Assembly: GCF_026230105.1 (NCBI RefSeq)
Contig: NC_079474.1
Coordinates: 41,802,294 to 41,866,293, forward strand
DNA from: Diorhabda sublineata
Lineage: Eukaryota > Arthropoda > Insecta > Coleoptera > Chrysomelidae
Length of the DNA: 64,000 nucleotides
Direction: 5' to 3'
Shown here: positions 1-12,884 of the stretch, one piece after another
Numbering within the stretch: the stretch's first letter is position 1
How the letters are laid out: each line of letters starts with the position of its first letter
The notes under the pieces: generated by a model
What the model saw: only the letters and a program-made list of their open reading frames with translations
The model's database searches: none
What the model was told of the DNA's origin: nothing
Program-made: the position numbers and the translations under genes

Positions 1-1500
1 CTGATTCCCCCTGACAAGTTTCTACACACTATCTTCTTTTCGTGTTTGTTCCAGAGTAGTAGTATTGGTTTTGCTTTTTGCAGAATCATAACAAATCCCA
101 GTGTTAACTTCTTTCAACATTATCATTATCATTACATTTATTAGTGAAATATTGATCTAAAGATTGATTCTTTTTCAATTAAACATTCAGTTACAAAAAA
201 CGGATGAGATTTTAAAAATATAGGAATCCGGAATTAAGTTTTTTTAAGAGTTTTGTCATATTGCTATATTTAACTTGAAATCATATTTATCTAACCCAAC
301 CAATAGGGTATGAACCACCTTATATTATCGATTCTTTAGGCTATAGGGACTTGATAGGCAGGCCTGATACTTTACAATGGAAGATTTGGTAGCAATAAAA
401 AGCTTGGGTAGATGGAACTTCAATAATCAATACTATTTGCATTAGAGATTCATTTTAGTTTTTTTTTTGTTGGGATAAGGAAAAGATGAAAGCACTCAAA
501 CTGGGCTCCAATAGTTATAATTATACAATTATATAATTATACGAGCCTCCAAGTACGAAATTATGATTATGAAAAGCGAAATTCTCTACTGAACCTTTTT
601 TAGTTTTTCTGTAAGCTAATCTTGATTTCTTCTCAGTCATTACCGGTAAATAAAGGGGAATACTGTAAAAAACGGTCCAATCCTTGACTATTATTCTCCT
701 TCTCCTTATTCTTACTATAATTATTTTTAAACTCTTCATTATTCTATAAATATTTGATTCAACTCGTTATTAACAATTTAGTTTATTCATTACCTGTACT
801 AGAAGCTGGTATTTTTACTTTTCGAAAAGAAGTCCTAGATCTTATAAGTGAAATGTATTCACAAAAAACACTAGTATTTTATAGAAGAAAAGAGTTTTAA
901 TCAAATTATTGTTATGACATATTCTACTGAGAATACTAGAGGATCGAATGAAACACTAACTAGAAAGAGACACAGGGTTGTGCATACGAATAGCTAATAA
1001 TACGCAAATATATATTCCTAATATTACCACACTGTCTTACTGATACCAACCGTATCTGCATAATTCATATCGATAAAAAGCGAACACCGCGTCCGTTTGG
1101 TCCCTCCGTAATTATCAAGAATTTGATATAGTGCTATGGAGGATATTTGAATTCCATTTATAGGATACCTTAATTATCTGATATACGATCATGAAACGAT
1201 TTTACGGTAATGGACTTTTTTCCGAATGCTTACATACGTGTACTAAACGTTTTTATTTCCATAAAGAAATTTGTTCAGTGGCCGCAGGCTAATGGGAAGT
1301 TGAGTAACATTACAGTTTCATTGTGCTTTGCAAACGTTGTGTAGAAAATTTTTCTCGTAATACGCAGTTAATTTCGGAATTTTTAGTTTGTGTTCCAATG
1401 AAGATGTTTAGCAAATTTATAAATATATAATAAAATTCACTTCTATCCTTTATGATGTAGAGCTACAAAAATGTTTACAATATTCAATAACTCAATTGTA
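1..1500. other. Unassigned AT-rich DNA
   Basis: No reading frame in this stretch resembles a known protein and no terminal repeats or RNA gene were seen. The short frames present are low complexity. It is probably intergenic or intronic DNA with fully decayed repeats. Confidence 0.5.
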
Positions 1501-1514
1501 TAGAATTTTCGTTT

Positions 1515-1850
1515 TTTTCTTCTTATTCATAGCAAACTTTTTTGCTTCGTTCCATGTCAGCTGTTTCTTGTTCAAAACTTTTCTTATGACATCGTCCATA
1601 TTTCTTTTGGTCTTCCTTTATTTCTTGTTTGTTATTCTTTAGCTTGCCAAACTTTTTTTACTTGTCTTTAATTACACATTCTCTATATACGTCCCCACCA
1701 GCTCAACTGTCGTCTTTCAATGAATTCTGTGACTGGTATTACTTTCAGCTATTCTCTAATACTATCATTTCTAATACCGCCCTTTCGTGTCACTCTTTTT
1801 ATTCTTCTCAAATACTCAATCTCTTTAGCCATATCTTAGTATAGGCCTAG
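1515..1850 (-). pseudogene. LINE fragment, C-terminal end of the reverse transcriptase ORF
   Basis: Read on the minus strand with a few stops and shifts, this gives the region that follows the RT thumb in insect non-LTR retrotransposons. Visible pieces are EYLRRIKRV, IRNDSIRE, VIPVTEFIERRQLSWWGRI, then KVWQAKE and GRPKEIW. The order matches the family's usual C-terminal tail (YLRRI, then FIERRQLxWWGHI, then GRPxxxW). It lies downstream, in minus orientation, of another piece of the same kind of ORF at 3337-3490. The two are separated by the inverted-repeat element 1953-3331, so they may once have been one copy. It is dead: several in-frame stops. Confidence 0.7.
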
Positions 1851-1878
1851 ATATAGTTCGAAATTTCTCTCTTTTATT

Positions 1879-1958
1879 AATGAATCCATTAAAATCCATA
1901 TATATCCATATATAAATCCATATGTATCCATATATAAATCCATATATAAAATCCATAG
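1879..1958. repeat. Minisatellite of CCATATATAAAT-type units
   Basis: About six imperfect direct copies of a 10-14 bp unit (variants of tccatatataaa and tccatatgta) sit directly at the left edge of the large inverted-repeat element. The tract may have arisen at the insertion junction and may have replaced that element's left terminus. Confidence 0.7.
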
Positions 1959-3331
1959 TTAAAACTATGTGTATATGGTATAATACTTATAGTAAAATCA
2001 TGAAAAGTTTCGGTTTTCGGATACGAAAGTCGATTCTAACTTTGTTATTTTAAATAGAACACTCTGTATATTAATACATTTTTAAAATCTACATAAAATT
2101 TAGTATACTTTTCCCTAAGAACTTTTTTTGAAAAATGCATACTTTTTGAGTCTTTAATTTTTTTGAAAAAAATTTTAGCGTTACAGACTATTATAAATTA
2201 TTTTTCTACGAGGATACCCTTAAAGATATGAAAGGTCTGTCTATCTGTTCGGTTGCTGTTATCACGGTCAGATGTATTTGAATTTATGTTGAAAAATTTT
2301 TAATTTTATACAGGGCTTGTATAAAAGTGTTCAAAGTTTAACTTCACAAATATCAAATTTCTTTATTTTTTTAAATATAATCACCCGGTTTTTCCTATTT
2401 TAATGCATTCAGGGGTAAAAAATAAACCAAATTCAAGAGTACTTTCCTACACCTAAACTGTACCGTTATCCAAATATTAAATGTTTTCCGTAAATTTTTA
2501 GAGATGCAGGTGTGGTCTCAATTTTATTTATTCATTATTAAATTGAGAACGAGCCATTTTAACGATTTTCGAAAGTATCAACAATTGACTAATGACAGTT
2601 AAATAAGTGTCGTTTATTACAAAGCCTACTAAAAGTATACAAAAAAAATTAAAACTTGTTAAAAAATACAATAATAATTTAAAACCTCAAATATCTCGGA
2701 AACAACTGAAAGTTAGTAAATACAATTTGATTTGATTTTTTACAGACCTTGATAACATAAAGGAAAATACTTTTTTATTTCTTAGTGCTTGTATCAACGA
2801 GTCAATATAAAATTTAGACAACACCCGTAAATTTACAGAAAACATTTAATATCTAGATAATGGTGAGGTTTAGGTATAGAAAACTATATGTACATGAATT
2901 TGCTTTATTCTTTATCTCTGAATGCATTAAAATAGGAAAAACCGGGTGGTTCTATTTGAAAAAATAAAGAAATTTGATATTTATGAAGTTAAACTTTTCA
3001 TACACACCCTGTATAAAATGAAAAATTTTTAAGCATAGATTCAAATACATCTGACCTTGCTAAAAGCAACCGAATAAAAACCATTTTCATATCTTTAAGA
3101 ATATCCTCGTAAAAAAAAATTTATAAGGGTCTGCAACGGTCAAATTTTGTTACAAAAAAAATAATAACTTTTTTTCGAAAAAAGTTTTTAGACAAAAATT
3201 TCAAAAATTTCAAAAATTTATTAATATTAGTTAAAAAGACCGTATCCGAAACGTAGAAATTTTCATGATTTTACTATAAGTATTTTGCCATATGTAGATA
3301 GTTTTAACTCGTCGTGGGACACCCTGTATAC
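1953..3331. mobile_element. Foldback / MITE-like element with about 0.5-kb inverted arms
   Basis: The left arm (about 1953-2500) and right arm (about 2830-3310) are inverted copies. For example, tacttatagtaaaatcatga at about 1982 is mirrored by tcatgattttactataagta at about 3264. Pieces around aaaccgggtg and taatgcattcaggg are also mirrored. A unique spacer of about 330 bp separates the arms. The right end carries gacaccctgtata; the matching left end is replaced by the minisatellite. It has no transposase frame, so it would be non-autonomous. LINE sequence of the same orientation lies on both sides (1515-1850 and 3337-3490), indicating insertion into an older LINE. Confidence 0.75.
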
Positions 3332-3336
3332 ATTGT

Positions 3337-3490
3337 TGGCATTTTTAATTCTATTTATTTCTGTCTCTAGATTCCAATCTGTTTCTAGTACACCTTTCAG
3401 ATATTGCACTACATTTACTTGTTTTATTTCTTCGCCTCTTATGTTGTAACCTCAGTTATCTATTGTCATTACCTTCATTTTCTTTCTATT
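3337..3490 (-). pseudogene. LINE fragment, RT region just after the palm
   Basis: The minus strand reads KVMTIDN, one stop, then GYNIRGEEIKQVNVVQYLKG, VLETDWNLETEINRIKNANN and VYR. This is the segment between the RT catalytic core and the thumb of insect LINEs, where the usual signature is VxxFKYLGxxxxxDGxxxxEIxxRI. It ends abruptly at the inverted-repeat element. The C-terminal part of a similar ORF continues beyond that element at 1515-1850. Confidence 0.65.
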
Positions 3491-3523
3491 ATGTTTTTTT
3501 ATAATTTTTGAAAGACAAATAAA

Positions 3524-3552
3524 ACGTTTCGACTACTTTCAGCCTTTATCAA
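3524..3552 (-). other. Hammerhead-like hairpin motif, copy A
   Basis: The minus strand reads TTGATAAAGGCT, loop gaaagt, then AGTCGAAACGT. GGCT/AGTC can pair as a 4-bp stem with one G-U wobble. This is one of four dispersed copies (also 3686-3715, 5169-5199, 33110-33143) that share the flanking boxes TTGATAA and (G/A)AAACGT around a variable stem-loop. The layout recalls a hammerhead core (CUGANGA, stem II, GAAA), but the GATGA box is GATAA here. Confidence 0.4.
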
Positions 3553-3685
3553 TATATAAATATTCTTCAATTTCTCATTTCGTAGACCTTTTCATATGTT
3601 TATGCTTCTAAATATTCTTGATTTTGGGTCTCTTCTGATTTAAAATTGGATTCTTCTATAATTTTTTAAAGACAGATGGAAATTT

Positions 3686-3715
3686 GACGTTTTGACTTCT
3701 TTTAGTCTTTATCAA
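3686..3715 (-). other. Hammerhead-like hairpin motif, copy B
   Basis: The minus strand reads TTGATAAAGACT, loop aaaaga, then AGTCAAAACGTC. GACT/AGTC form a 4-bp stem. The GAAA box is changed to AAAA, so this copy looks the most decayed. It lies 134 bp from copy A in the same orientation. Confidence 0.4.
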
Positions 3716-3729
3716 AATATCGATATTCG

Positions 3730-5160
3730 TATACCTACCAAACGGGCATGAAATCCAGGATCAAATACGCGTTGCTTGTATGGAAAGCTCACAGCTCACG
3801 AAAAACTGAATCATATTCAAAGGCTGATCTTGAGCTGAACTTTCGTAGTGTCCATATTGGAAATAAATAGACTTTTTATGTAGATTGTTCACAACAAAGT
3901 TCTCGTAAAAAGTACTTAATAGACTTTAAATTTTTTAAAGTCAAATTAGGTCTTAACTTTGAATATTTTAAGGTACATGTCCTGTAAATCCTGTAAATAC
4001 TGGAAGTTGTTTCTAAATTCATAAATGCTGTTATGATAATTATTTTGAAATATTGTAAAATCACTTATTCACTTTCTCAAGTGACATTTAGTTTTTTGTT
4101 TTCAACATTCATATCAAAAATCCCTGAATTTGATTAGAATTGTACTAATATGATTTTGTTCACGAACGAGTTTAATTTTCGTAGAGACTTTATTGTAAAT
4201 TTACGATGTGACAATATTATGTTGATATGGAAACTACATCAGATAAACGACATATTTATAAAAATCCTTATTCTGAGTGAGAAATCTGATAAACCTACAA
4301 ATTACTAACATTGTCCGCCTAGGTGAAATCCGAGAATCTAGAAGAAATGTGCTGCTGTTGACATCTGTCGTAAGAATGAACTTCTAGGTTTATTGTTATC
4401 AAAATTCTACTCTCGACGAAAGTTAATCAACTGCGGCAAAAGTCAGATTACGAGAATAATGAACAGTCTATTGAATGAGAATGTAGGTGACGCTGTGTGT
4501 ACCAACCTTCGGTCATTGTTCTCGCCTCCATTTTCTAATTCAATTTATTATTCTATTATTTTTAACGAACCGTTTTTTGTTCCTGATAAATACTCAATTA
4601 GTCTATCTGGGAAATTAATCGTTTTCTCGCTGACAATAAAACGCAATACTTTGTTGTTCGGAAGAACGTATACCAAAAAAACGGAGATACAAGAGTTAAT
4701 ACCTTGTTTCATATCAGTTTTATTTCACGTGTAATCAACAGCCACACACAACCAACAAATTTTTCTGATTTCCATTATAAGAAAAGTAGAAATAATAATG
4801 AAAACAACCTAGGAAGAAGCTTAAAAAATAAAGGATGTGAGCTTGTCCATTACTCAAAAGAAGGAGTAGAATAGCATGTTAAATATCCCATGGGAGGAAT
4901 ATACTCATAGTAAAATAAATCATGGTTATGTTTTTTTTTTCATTTATACGATTTCTATTTGTGGGGTGAATTAATAAACACTGTTTCTTACGTTTTTAAT
5001 TTATTTAAATACTTAACACTACAATAACTTATAATAATTCACAATTCACTTATCACTATCACTTATCTAACTAAAATAATTTATTTAAATTCTGCGATTA
5101 CTTTGCTGATTCATTCTGTTCACTACGACTATTTATTATAAACTGAACTAAACTGCGCTA
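3730..5160. other. Unassigned stretch
   Basis: No recognisable gene. The longest frame (4393-4734, plus, 113 codons) has no familiar motif, is flanked by AT-rich DNA and shows no splice or promoter context, so I did not call it. Confidence 0.5.
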
Positions 5161-5168
5161 CAGAAACT

Positions 5169-5199
5169 GACGTTTCGACTAATTTTAAGTCTTTATCAA
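5169..5199 (-). other. Hammerhead-like hairpin motif, copy C
   Basis: The minus strand reads TTGATAAAGACT, loop taaaatt, then AGTCGAAACGTC. GACT/AGTC pair as a perfect 4-bp stem and the GAAACGTC box is intact. An (AT)n microsatellite begins about 13 bp away. Confidence 0.45.
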
Positions 5200-5211
5200 A
5201 CTAAAATATTG

Positions 5212-5285
<74 letters not shown>
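5212..5285. repeat. (AT)n microsatellite
   Basis: About 74 bp of nearly pure alternating AT, probably polymorphic in length. It separates a hairpin motif copy from an unassigned AT-rich region. Confidence 0.97.
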
Positions 5286-5288
<3 letters not shown>

Positions 5289-5289
5289 T

Positions 5290-8240
5290 GATTTTTTTTT
5301 CTCTAATTTCTTGGGCTGCTCGTAGGTTGCGGATGAAATAATCAAACTTCGATGAAATATTACATTTTTATGTTAGATATGTTAAAAAACAAAAATCTTA
5401 GCTCTAGTCACGAACTATCAAAAACTATTAATAAAAGAAATGATATACATAAAACAAGATAAATTTGCAATGAATGATGGACAAGATATAAAAAACGTCA
5501 GCCAAATTTTCCATAAATTGATTAATTAGTTTATTTCATTCTACCTGGTATAATATGGTTCTATTTTTAATAATGTTTTTAAGATATCTACCAAGATGTC
5601 TTTATCTATTCTACAAATATTTTAATCATCATATATTAATTATTCTTTTGAAAATGCTCCCAATCAATATTAAACAATTCTTCTATTCACCTCTGAAATA
5701 ATTTCGAAATTCAAGATTTCGAAAATGTATTCTGCAGTTCTTCAAAGGAGAAAACAACTACTTTTCTAGCTAATGCCTCGACGATTATTGAATTACATCT
5801 CCTCTGAAGAGCGTCATGTCAATCGACCTTTTTATCGATATTAACATCTCCAATGGCTCGCAATTGCAAGGAGAGGTTGTAACTACTGACTAGTTTCGAC
5901 GTTATTACGTGTGTTATACTCATTATATGTTATACATACTTATCAAAATTGTGGGATGCGTTTCATATCATCTGACCATGGGGCGGAAGACGTGGTTTCA
6001 CCTTATATACTCTAAAATTTTCAAAAGTTTGAGGTTTTATTTCTTGTATTTTGTCAATTGTTTCTTGTTTTGTGCCATATTTTTTACATGTTTTATTTTT
6101 TGTGTTTAGTATTTGTGATACTATATCAAACCATTTTTCTTTGGTCTCCTTCCTTATTTTATTCACACCACCCTACAGCCCTACAGCCCTACAGCCCGAG
6201 GGCCAATTGAAAGTAAAACATACAAAGAGTTAACAATTAAAGTTGTAAATTATAAATAAACAATGGTATATTTAGATGAAGTGTGAACACACAAAAATAC
6301 GAAAAAAGTAAGCAGTTATATAATTTGATGATAACTTTGCCAAATACGAATAATGAGAAAGTTAAAGAACGGTAAAAATTTTCTTTCTTATGCTAGAAAT
6401 AGTGCTCCAACAAATATCCAGAGAGTTCTGCATTTGACAGTGATAATGATTCAAATATTGATATAAACGAAAAAAAATTGAGTTCTAGCAACTGGAAAGT
6501 GGAATAAAAAGTGGACAACTCGAGGAGTGTGTATTCTTAAAACACTTAGTAGTTCTGGACAGTTTTCTAGTGAAAGATAAGGTATAATACTTTGAAATGT
6601 TGAGAGGAAGTGCATTTTTAAACCACCAATCACAAATTGTATCTATATCGGATTGAAGTAAGTGGCAGACATCAATGTTCAATCAATGGAATGACAATGT
6701 TATTCATAAATTTTAAAAATAAAATACTGAGCCCTGGGCACTCCAGAAGATTCTAATTTCTATGGAGTTAAAACCATGGTTAGGTTATTTTTCTAGTCAT
6801 ATGTAGTTTGTCTGTTGTCATTGTGAATTCTATTTCCAGCTCTCCTCTTTCTTTTTGTATTATGTCTTTTTGTTGTTCGGTGGGTGCCCATTCACTTATT
6901 TGTAGAACAATATGTCTAAAGAATGAACATAGAATGTGGTAATTATAGAAGATGTAACTGCATGAGTTAACAGCGATAGCAATAGCATTTTCCCTTCTAT
7001 ATCATGTACAAGAACTGAGGCATTATGGCGCTGAAGAGTTTTCTCTAACTTGAACAAAATCTTCAATAATAACTAATTCAATTGCATATTACTACGATAA
7101 TTTGAACATAGACGCTAAGATTGTTGAGATAACAGGACAAGAGATATAAGCGAGGGTTTATTGTCAAGAACATTTAGTGGAAAATGGAAAATCTCATTTC
7201 ATGGTTTTCGTAAGACCCCGTGGAAGACTGTTGAAGTAGAAGCACAAAATAAAGACCTACAATTATCGTTTCTGAGAATTCCAAATCAAACGCTAGTAGG
7301 TTTTTTTATCTTACACATCTTTGGAGTGCTAAAATCTAGTTAAAAGTTTTATCTTACTTAGTACAAAAATTAACTTAAGGTTATATAATAAGCGTGCACT
7401 ACCGCTCATTGCTCTGCTTTTTATTATCACTAAAGTAACTCAAAATTTAGGATATCAAGTTCAATCGTTGATTTTCTAAATTTCTTTTTCTTTGGGTAAA
7501 TCTAATGTCATTCGGTTATTTTAGCATGTAGTGCACTGCGTCATGGTATGGTGGATTTTGTATTATGAATATTCTAAACTTTTTATGGATTTCCTTGAAT
7601 CTATTTATGCTTCATTCGTTTGTGATACGTTTCAAAGAAGATAAAAATAAAAAATCTAGTCCCCTATTAACGTAATGTGGAATATTTAAAAATTCATTGT
7701 TACACTTTTTATATATGATAATAACAGAATTACGAAACAACGATCCAAATAGGATATAGTAAAATGATTAGTATTCACAGAAGCAACAATAGCCGATATT
7801 AATTAATATCACGTAACGTTTTATAATAAGCACTTCAAACGGTTTATTTTTATAATCAGTACTTTTGTCAAGACAAATAATAGAATGAGCAAACAATCGG
7901 ATTTGTGAATTTGTTAAAGCAATGCATTTTTAAAATTTTCCATAGTTTGCATAATTTATATTTTGAATTAATAAGAATCGTAACTAAAATAAGAGCAGAC
8001 ACACAACACATGAGAAGGGCAATTAAATAAATTGGGCAACTTATAATTTGTACTAAATACAACAAGCATTAAGTTAACAAAAGGTGAATTAGAATTTACT
8101 ACAACTAGTTAGTGAAAACTAAGCCATATCTTGGTACTCTTTAGTAAACACTGGGTAGAAAGTAGCCTCATCCTAAGTTAATTCTAATTCTAATTGTAAT
8201 TAATAAAATAGAGGAAAAATACCTCTGTATCTATACAGCA
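5290..8240. other. Unassigned stretch
   Basis: No gene or mobile element could be named over almost 3 kb. A lysine-rich minus-strand frame at 5963-6166 has no family resemblance. Three perfect copies of the octamer ccctacag stand at 6171-6194. The rest is AT-rich with no obvious repeats. Confidence 0.5.
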
Positions 8241-8249
8241 TATGTTTCA

Positions 8250-8990
8250 AATTTGTAGACGCCACGTTGCTTAGTATTTCTTTAGCAGCACTATTTCAAT
8301 AGTGAACGTTTTCAGTGAATTTGTAAACATAGAAAAAATGTGAAACAATACTTTTATTTGGAAGGCCAACCAATATTGAAGCTGAACTAGATTCTATTCT
8401 GGGTGAGAACGAGGTCGTACGACTTGAGAAGTCCAGCGTCGCAGTCGTCGACCAAATGAGGTGACCACTCTAGAAATCCACAAATCGGTACTGGATGATC
8501 GTCGACTGAATGTGCGCGATTTAGCAGACATAGAATGCATTTAAAAAAGTGCGATACATCACTATTAATTGAAAATTAGGGCATGAGAAAACTGTGAGTA
8601 AGATAGGCGCCACGTTTGCTTACAATGAAACAAAAACATCATCGAGTGTTTCACAGAAATAAAGACGAATTTTTACGGCGAGTATTATGCAAACATTTGG
8701 GCGCAAAAACTGCCGCATTTGGCTACGAAGAAAACGTTGTTCCATCAAGACAATGCATCAGCTCGCATATCTGTTATTGCCATGGCCAAAATTAATGAAT
8801 TAAAATTGCTACCTCATGCACCATATTCACCAGATTTAGCTCCCTCGGATTATTCTCTGTTCCCATACATAGAAACATTGCTTGGTGGGCGATCGATTTC
8901 AAGACTTTTGTATCATTTGTCTAGAGGTGCATCTTTCTAATCTACATCGAATGACATAACCAAAATAAAAAAAGATATATTTTAACTTCC
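8250..8990 (+). pseudogene. Mariner transposase remnant (family shared with 31.1-32.1 kb)
   Basis: A degenerate mariner copy. The C-terminal half is open from 8719 and shows FHQDNASA (the second catalytic aspartate region), VIAMAKINELKLLPHAPYSP and DLAPSDYSLFP, the classic mariner D-to-D34D segment. Upstream DNA from about 8340 aligns with the copy at 31.1-32.1 kb on the opposite strand: both contain gctgaactagattctactct-like sequence and a GGTCGTACGACC-like block. A large part between the helix-turn-helix region and HQDN is deleted, and frames are broken, so it cannot encode a working enzyme. Terminal repeats are too decayed to place exactly. Confidence 0.8.
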
Positions 8991-8994
8991 GCGA

Positions 8995-11560
8995 TGTTAG
9001 AACTTAAACGACGTAATGAAAATTTGAGAGAGCAGTTGTTGTTTTTCGATTATTTAGCTCTATAAAAATGTCATTTTATGGAAAACAAGTTTCCCGTGGT
9101 AGGAGGATAAACGTCAGCAATGGTTGCAAGAAAATGTAGCGTCTCTATACACAATTGTACTTCATATTATTTCGGTTATTGCAGACATCGACATTTTCTG
9201 GAAATTTTCAAACTCCTTGGATCAAACATACCCTAACAATATTTCCATTTTATGCCTTAACGAAATAGTTCCATCCCTAGTTCATTATGTTCTGGCAAAA
9301 CTTAAAGCATTCAAAGTCAATACTTTCATGTTCAAATCGTTATAAGTGTTAATATGCCGGCGACTAATGTGATTTTGTGTTACAAACAGATATAAACATC
9401 GCCATCGTCCTTAATGAACTAAAACCTAGTATAACCCAGACACAAAATTGAATAAATTTTAGTATTTACATATTTATAACTATCAGTCATTTTTAATACG
9501 CCAAACATAAGTAATTACTAGCAGTTTTGTTATTCAAATTACATGCGATATTTACTTATATTTTCATTTACTTGAATCTTAGTTACTACTAACAAAATGC
9601 TTAGTTTCAGAAAATACTAACTTTAAAAATAAGTGAAATGCCTGACTTTGTCAATATCATGATTGTTGTCTGAATAGGAAGAACTAAGGCACGTGGATAG
9701 AACGGAATGTCCACATTTTCATTTATTTTGTAGATCAAAGAACGTTCTAATCGTTCCTCACCATTAATTAACGCATTTTCATCTCTAAGTTGCTTATAAT
9801 ATTTGGAACTTATCTTCTAAGTTGCCACATTAGGTTTTAACATTCCGAAGGCACTTTTTTATTTTAAAACAAAACTTCTTACTAAATCGGCTTTACTATA
9901 GCAAAATAACAGGCCAGAACGCATTGCAGCATTTAACTGCTTGTCTCAAGACATAGAGGTGTGAGATATACTAGATGAATTAGATGCATCATAAATATTT
10001 GTTTGTACAGAGATACGAAGACTTGGATGTAATGGAAAGATTATGAGAGAGTGGGATAGAGAACACGAATAATTTTATCGAATAGAAACCACAAACACGA
10101 TCAAGGAAACCAGTGAAAACTAGATGGTCACATTATTCAATTAATTGATAACTCAATTTGAAAAAGCAACAATTAGAAGAAAGGAAAGAATCAAAAACAA
10201 ACTGATTGGAAATTATAACGCAAGCAAAAAGTTGATGTTATACAGATACGAAAAGAAAATAGCACAATAGCACTTTATATAATTTTCCATAACTAGACTA
10301 CTTTTTTCCATTTCCTTCGATATTTTGACGACTGGGTGCCGGGCCAATATTCGGACGGAGTCAATACCCTCTAACGAGTTTGTTAAGTTAAGTGACGTTG
10401 TAAATGACCTTGTAATGGTTCGAAACTTGTAAATCCCTTCATGGCCCCGGCGGGATCTACTCCCCGTCGACACATTTTCGGTACACAAGCAAGGGAGAGA
10501 ATCCAAAAGTTAATAAAGGACCCGCCACCTGCAGCATTATATCGATAGTCGACGGGTGGGGAGAAACGACCCCAACGGAAAACGATAAACTGTCGAAACT
10601 TATGACGATTATGATGAAATCGAGGCTGTTCGTGAGATAATTTAGTTATCTCTGGATATTATCCCAAAACAACAGACACTTTCATTAACAGCGGATCTCC
10701 TTAGTTATAAAATAGTTTTGTTACACGAAGAATTATCTGGAAAAATAATTAAAAAATCTATTGATATGAATGTGAAAGTGATTCTGAAAAACTTCAAGGT
10801 GTGTTTCTAGGTACTCTTAGAGTGATTTTCAGCACAAATATAAATAGCGAACCGAGTAATTATCAGTCATAACATACGGATATATCCACCATAACGTACC
10901 AAAGAAAAAGATTTTACTGATACAATTAAATGCTCCATTAGAAATGTATCGAGTGCAGAATCAACACATTTCTGTTGAATTATCAAATTTATAACAGAAA
11001 GCTGCAAACAAGTGTATTGAAAAGTTATACATTTTCAAAGAAATACGTATAATTTCAAAGTATTACAGTATAAAACTACTTATCGATGAAAAATAAATAT
11101 ATTTTAGAAAAAGAATACGATTCCAGTGAATTATATGTTATGTTATAAGTTAAGATCCAAATTGGTTTATTAAAAAATATAAATCATGGCAGAAGAACCA
11201 TTTAAAATTATATCATATTAATTATGAGAATAAATCAGAAACTTTGACTGGTCCAAAGAGGCCCGTTCTTAGGCAGAAATGTGTACTGGTGTGCTTACTG
11301 GACACTGCCTGGTGAATTACTATCCTAGGAACATCTTAGAAACTCCCTACAGCTCTTGGCGTTTCTGCAAGGAATGAAAGAAAACCAACAAGCACCTCTT
11401 GTGTTAGTGCGAAGTTGTCCATAAACCATTCCTGCGGTACTTACATTCAATCTTTCTAAAGATCGGATAAGTAAGCCTCCTAGCCCACTTTGAAATGCTA
11501 CCTGACGTAAATAGTCCAATATCTCAATAAGTTAAAGTGTTAACGAGGTAGATTCATGAC
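8995..11560. other. Unassigned stretch with a GC-richer patch
   Basis: Nothing could be named with confidence. DNA at 10300-10570 is clearly more GC-rich (tggccccggcgggatctact region) and carries a 97-codon minus frame of no known family. It could be an LTR-element or LINE leftover. The patch at 11230-11520 is also less AT-rich and unassigned. Confidence 0.4.
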
Positions 11561-11564
11561 ATTT

Positions 11565-12305
11565 ATCTGATTTTATCAGACCGTTGAATTGGGCTAAACC
11601 GGATATCTGAAGCACTGAATATTTCATACGAATGCGTTCATCATATAGTTCACGTCAATTTGAACATGAGAAAAATTGCTGCAAAATGGATCCCCGAATC
11701 TTGGTGCAAGGTGCAAACGTGCAATGGTAGAAGCATCGATCTGTGCTCGATGATGAGACTTGGGTACATTTCTACGATCCAGAAACAAAGCAATAATCTA
11801 TGGAATGGCGACACTCTGGTTCTCCAACACCTAAGAAGTATCGTGCTTCAGATTTTTGGGAATGCCATGGAGAAATCATGATTGATTTTTTGGATAAGGG
11901 TAGAACAATAACTGAAGATTACTATTCGATATTACTGACCACTCTACGGGAGAAAATTGGAGAAAAAAGATGTGGAAAGCTATCCAAAGGTGTTTCGTGA
12001 TTTAGGGTTTGAATTACTACAACACCCCACTTATTCACCAGATTTAGCTCCGTCGGACTATCATTTCTTTCTTCAACTGAAAAAAAGTTTAAAAGGTCGT
12101 AAATTTTCTTACAACGAAGAGATAATAAAAGCTGTGGAGGTCTGATTTTCAGAGCAAGAAGAAACATTTTATTTGAAAGGTCTAGAGACGTTGCAGGTTC
12201 GCTGTAATAAATGTATCCAATTAAGAGGATAATATGTTGAGTAATAAAATATTTTGACATTGAAATTTTGTTTGGTTCTATAAAAGGCCAAGAATTTTTC
12301 AATAT
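11565..12305 (+). pseudogene. Mariner transposase remnant, irritans-like, 5'-truncated
   Basis: Begins inside the transposase at the equivalent of MILSDRxxGLxRI and runs to the 3' end. Readable pieces over several frames include ALNISYE-like, NLDMRKIAAKW-like, VHFYDPETKQ-like, MEWRHSGSPTPKKYRASDFW, IDFLDKGRTITEDYYS, LLTTLREK and YSPDLAPSDYHFFLQLKKSL. This is the mariner D...D34D domain. Frameshifts separate the pieces and the QDN box is missing through a small deletion (GVS joins directly to the following segment). It overlaps the 15.45-16.2 kb copy of the same family, which holds the complementary 5' part. Confidence 0.85.
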
Positions 12306-12309
12306 ATCC

Positions 12310-12880
12310 TCGTAAATAATAATTGTCCATTGACAAAACCGAACTTTACTGATAAAAATAACAAGTCAGTTGTTGAATGCTAATCAAACAATGCTAACAA
12401 ATTTAATGAACGAAGCGAAATAATTTAACCACAATGTATTTATTGATGAGTTTGTTTAATCGACAGTGTTTGGTGATAATTCAATTATCTATTTTTGTCA
12501 TACTCTGACTACAAATTCACATTATCATAAACTATTATTACTATTAATCTCTTAGGTGCGTAGTAAATAAATTAATAGTTAGTCACATCAATCAAATCAA
12601 TGTACAAAGAAAATTTAGAGCATGTAATAGAAATTAACATTAAATGATACATAAAAAGACCTCCTTTTTAACCAATTCACTAACTGTACCATTTAATATA
12701 GAAAACTGAAGATTTTTCAGTTTTTCCCTGCAGCTTATTTCGTTCTTTTTCTTCAATCCGTTTGCTTCATCTACCACTTCCACCCAGGTCACCTAATCTG
12801 AGTCACAGGGAGCATGCATTTATAAAACGCCATTGACAACCACAATCCGGGACCGGAAAACATACAATAAGTAATGGTGC
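12310..12880. other. Unassigned stretch
   Basis: AT-rich DNA between a mariner remnant and a LINE remnant. I see no gene, repeat or RNA signal in it. Confidence 0.5.
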
Positions 12881-12884
12881 TGTG

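Noticed and set aside
4393..4734. 113-codon plus-strand reading frame
   Set aside because: No recognisable motif, AT-driven composition, and no splice or promoter context.
5963..6166. Lysine-rich minus-strand frame
   Set aside because: Composition is explained by AT/A-rich DNA and no family signature is present.
11325..11519. Possible 57-nt minus-strand micro-exon (acceptor tttacgtcag, donor GTAAGT) downstream of exon 14336-14656
   Set aside because: Joining it to the preceding exon phase (GA|G TAG) creates an immediate stop, and the peptide is not recognisable.
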